Assembly (NCBI GenBank): GCA_022572335.1
Contig: JACZWD010000005.1
Location: forward strand, 1 to 24,419
Reading direction: 5' to 3'
From: Pseudomonadota bacterium
Lineage (GTDB): Bacteria; Pseudomonadota; Alphaproteobacteria; Rhodospirillales; 2-02-FULL-58-16
DNA length: 24,419 nt
The notes beneath the pieces were generated by a model, which was not told the origin of the DNA, did not search any database, and saw only the letters and a program-made list of their open reading frames with translations. How positions within the stretch are numbered: the first letter of the stretch is position 1; every line of letters starts with the position of its first letter. The translations under genes were made by a program, and so were the position numbers. Shown here piece by piece: positions 23,793-24,419 of this stretch.

Positions 23793-23845
23793 TCCCCCCC
23801 TTGGTAAGGGCGGGGTCGAGTGTTCAATTCACTCCGGCGGCACCA
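23793..23845 (+). pseudogene. 3' fragment of a tRNA-Thr(GGT) gene, possible attachment-site remnant
   Basis: From the anticodon arm onward the sequence reads like a tRNA: anticodon loop TTGGTAA (anticodon GGT), 3' anticodon strand GGGCG, a 5-nt variable loop, a perfect T arm GAGTG-TTCAATT-CACTC, a 3' acceptor strand CGGCGGC, then ACCA. The matching 5' acceptor strand (GCCGCCG) and any D arm are missing upstream, and the 5' anticodon strand has one mismatch. Tyrosine integrases that use tRNA genes often recombine at the anticodon loop and leave exactly this kind of 3' copy. No integrase is in the window. Confidence 0.65.
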
Positions 23846-23905
23846 TCGAGTTCCTTGTAATGATTGCCATTGGCGAATAACCGGATCGTGCCCGGTTGGG
23901 GGACG

Positions 23906-24098
23906 GTGCGGGAACGTGTGGGGGAAACGGGAACAATGTGCGTGAATGCGCAGGGAAACAGGGGGAAGCGGGGGAAAAGTGCGCGGAACGCGCAGGAAAA
24001 CAGGGGGAAGGGGGGGGAATGTGCGCGGAATGCGCGGGGAAAATCGGGAGGAATCGGGGGGGGCAGGGAAACAGGGGAAAGGGGCGCTGGACGCGCAG
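23906..24098 (+). repeat. G-rich degenerate tandem repeat, about five units
   Basis: A core resembling GTGCGCGGAACGCGCA recurs at 23906, 23938, 23979, 24021 and ~24084, with spacing of 32, 41, 42 and ~62 nt. Each core has short self-complementary arms (TGCG/CGCA) and is followed by purine-rich DNA such as GGGAAACAGGGGGAAG. The plus strand is almost pyrimidine-free between cores and has many runs of three or more G. Confidence 0.75.
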
Positions 24099-24236
24099 GA
24101 AATAGGCGGTGGAGAAGTAGGAAGGAAGGTTAACCGACCTCGGTGGTTCTGATCTGTGAGGGCTGAAATTGACCCGAAGCGGTCATTTGGCCGCTCGCCT
24201 CGTCGCAGTAAATATTGCCGCGCAGGACGACCGCAT

Positions 24237-24419
24237 TTAGACACAGTCTTTGAACGCCATTTTGAGAATCTTCTCATAATCTCTACCCCAAATTTGGTAA
24301 TGTCTCATCCGAAATAACCCGTGCCCATTGCGCCCCTCAATGCCATCGAATTCTTTGTAGGTAATATCGCGATTTGTCTCTTTTCCATGGCTAAATAGTT
24401 CGCGTGATACTTCGGGTGT
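24237..24419 (-). CDS. C-terminal fragment of an unknown AT-rich gene
   Basis: An open frame enters from the right edge and runs for 60 codons to a TAA at 24237-24239. The peptide ends with GLFRMRHYQIWGRDYEKILKMAFKDCV-like composition: Tyr, Lys and aromatic residues dominate, unlike the Arg/Ala-rich neighbours, and the sequence looks like a folded protein rather than random translation. By hand count the coding DNA is about 42% GC, far below the rest of the window, which suggests horizontal acquisition. I do not recognise the family. The start is outside the window. Confidence 0.5.
   Translation of the reverse strand, partial: TPEVSRELFSHGKETNRDITYKEFDGIEGRNGHGLFRMRHYQIWGRDYEKILKMAFKDCV

Larger units (their letters stand above)
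23650..24236. other. Non-coding junction region with tRNA fragment and repeats
   Basis: 587 bp without a credible gene. It contains a tRNA-Thr 3' fragment (23793-23845), a G-rich tandem repeat (23906-24098) and a stretch with a small hairpin AGCGG/CCGCT near 24178-24195. The first 120 bp have no recognisable feature. Confidence 0.6.

Noticed and set aside
23770..23845. Considered as an intact tRNA gene or tmRNA 3' end
   Set aside because: There is no matching 5' acceptor strand or D arm, and no tmRNA tag region; only the 3' part of a tRNA is supported.
23906..24098. Considered as a CRISPR array
   Set aside because: Units are strongly degenerate, spacing varies from 32 to 62 nt, intervening DNA is itself repetitive, and no cas gene is present.
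23780..24277. A minus-strand Pro/Phe-rich repetitive frame across the tRNA fragment and tandem repeat
   Set aside because: It translates the tRNA remnant and the G-rich repeat; the repetitive peptide is an artefact of the DNA repeats.

Overview
The window is GC-rich DNA from a bacterium, most likely an alphaproteobacterium related to the Rhodospirillales. This is inferred from high GC, the choline-kinase-like homoserine kinase placed directly before rnhA, an ScsB/DsbD-like protein, a tandem glycine riboswitch ahead of a gcvT-gcvH-gcvPA-gcvPB operon, and a dense set of intergenic hairpins. No marker rRNA gene is present, so the taxonomy is inference. Most of the window looks chromosomal and ordinary; the unusual material is in the intergenic DNA and in the last 800 bases.

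Region 1 (1-4762) is a redox and electrophile-stress neighbourhood. It holds the C-terminal thioredoxin domain of a DsbD/ScsB-type protein (cut by the window edge), a Prx5-type peroxiredoxin, a MarR regulator followed by a six-helix membrane protein, a PNPOx-fold flavin-binding protein, a YfcG-type glutathione transferase, and a divergent TetR regulator. Two local regulatory circuits can be read from the DNA. An 18-bp motif occurs both over the marR promoter and ahead of the membrane-protein gene. A second pair of related palindromes lies in the GST promoter spacer and just ahead of tetR.

Region 2 (4763-9884) has rnhA and thrB as a tight minus-strand pair, a divergent intergenic region with three perfect hairpins, then an exported protein-isoaspartate methyltransferase followed 2 nt later by a polytopic membrane protein with a spermidine-synthase-like domain. 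Region 3 (9885-13017) starts with a near-consensus sigma-54 promoter that has no ordinary gene downstream. Convergent to it are a polyprenyl-phosphate GT2 glycosyltransferase and a GT-C membrane glycosyltransferase, a typical pair for decorating envelope glycans.

Region 4 (13018-14681) contains small genes: a two-helix membrane peptide, an Arg-rich repeat protein, a tandem CDGSH iron-sulfur protein, and a lipoprotein whose start codon overlaps the CDGSH stop. Region 5 (14682-20140) is the glycine cleavage operon, with promoter, tandem riboswitch, T, H and split P proteins, followed by queE.

Region 6 (20141-24419) holds a 63-aa unknown gene with its own promoter, a ~263-bp MITE-like element with 33-bp terminal inverted repeats, and a sarcosine/dimethylglycine dehydrogenase-like flavoenzyme with a GcvT-like C-terminus. 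Beyond it are a 3' fragment of a tRNA-Thr(GGT) gene that looks like an attachment-site remnant, a G-rich degenerate tandem repeat, and the AT-rich 3' end of an unknown minus-strand gene. The flavoenzyme and the gcv operon fit one route: methylated glycines are demethylated to glycine, which the cleavage system feeds into folate C1 metabolism.
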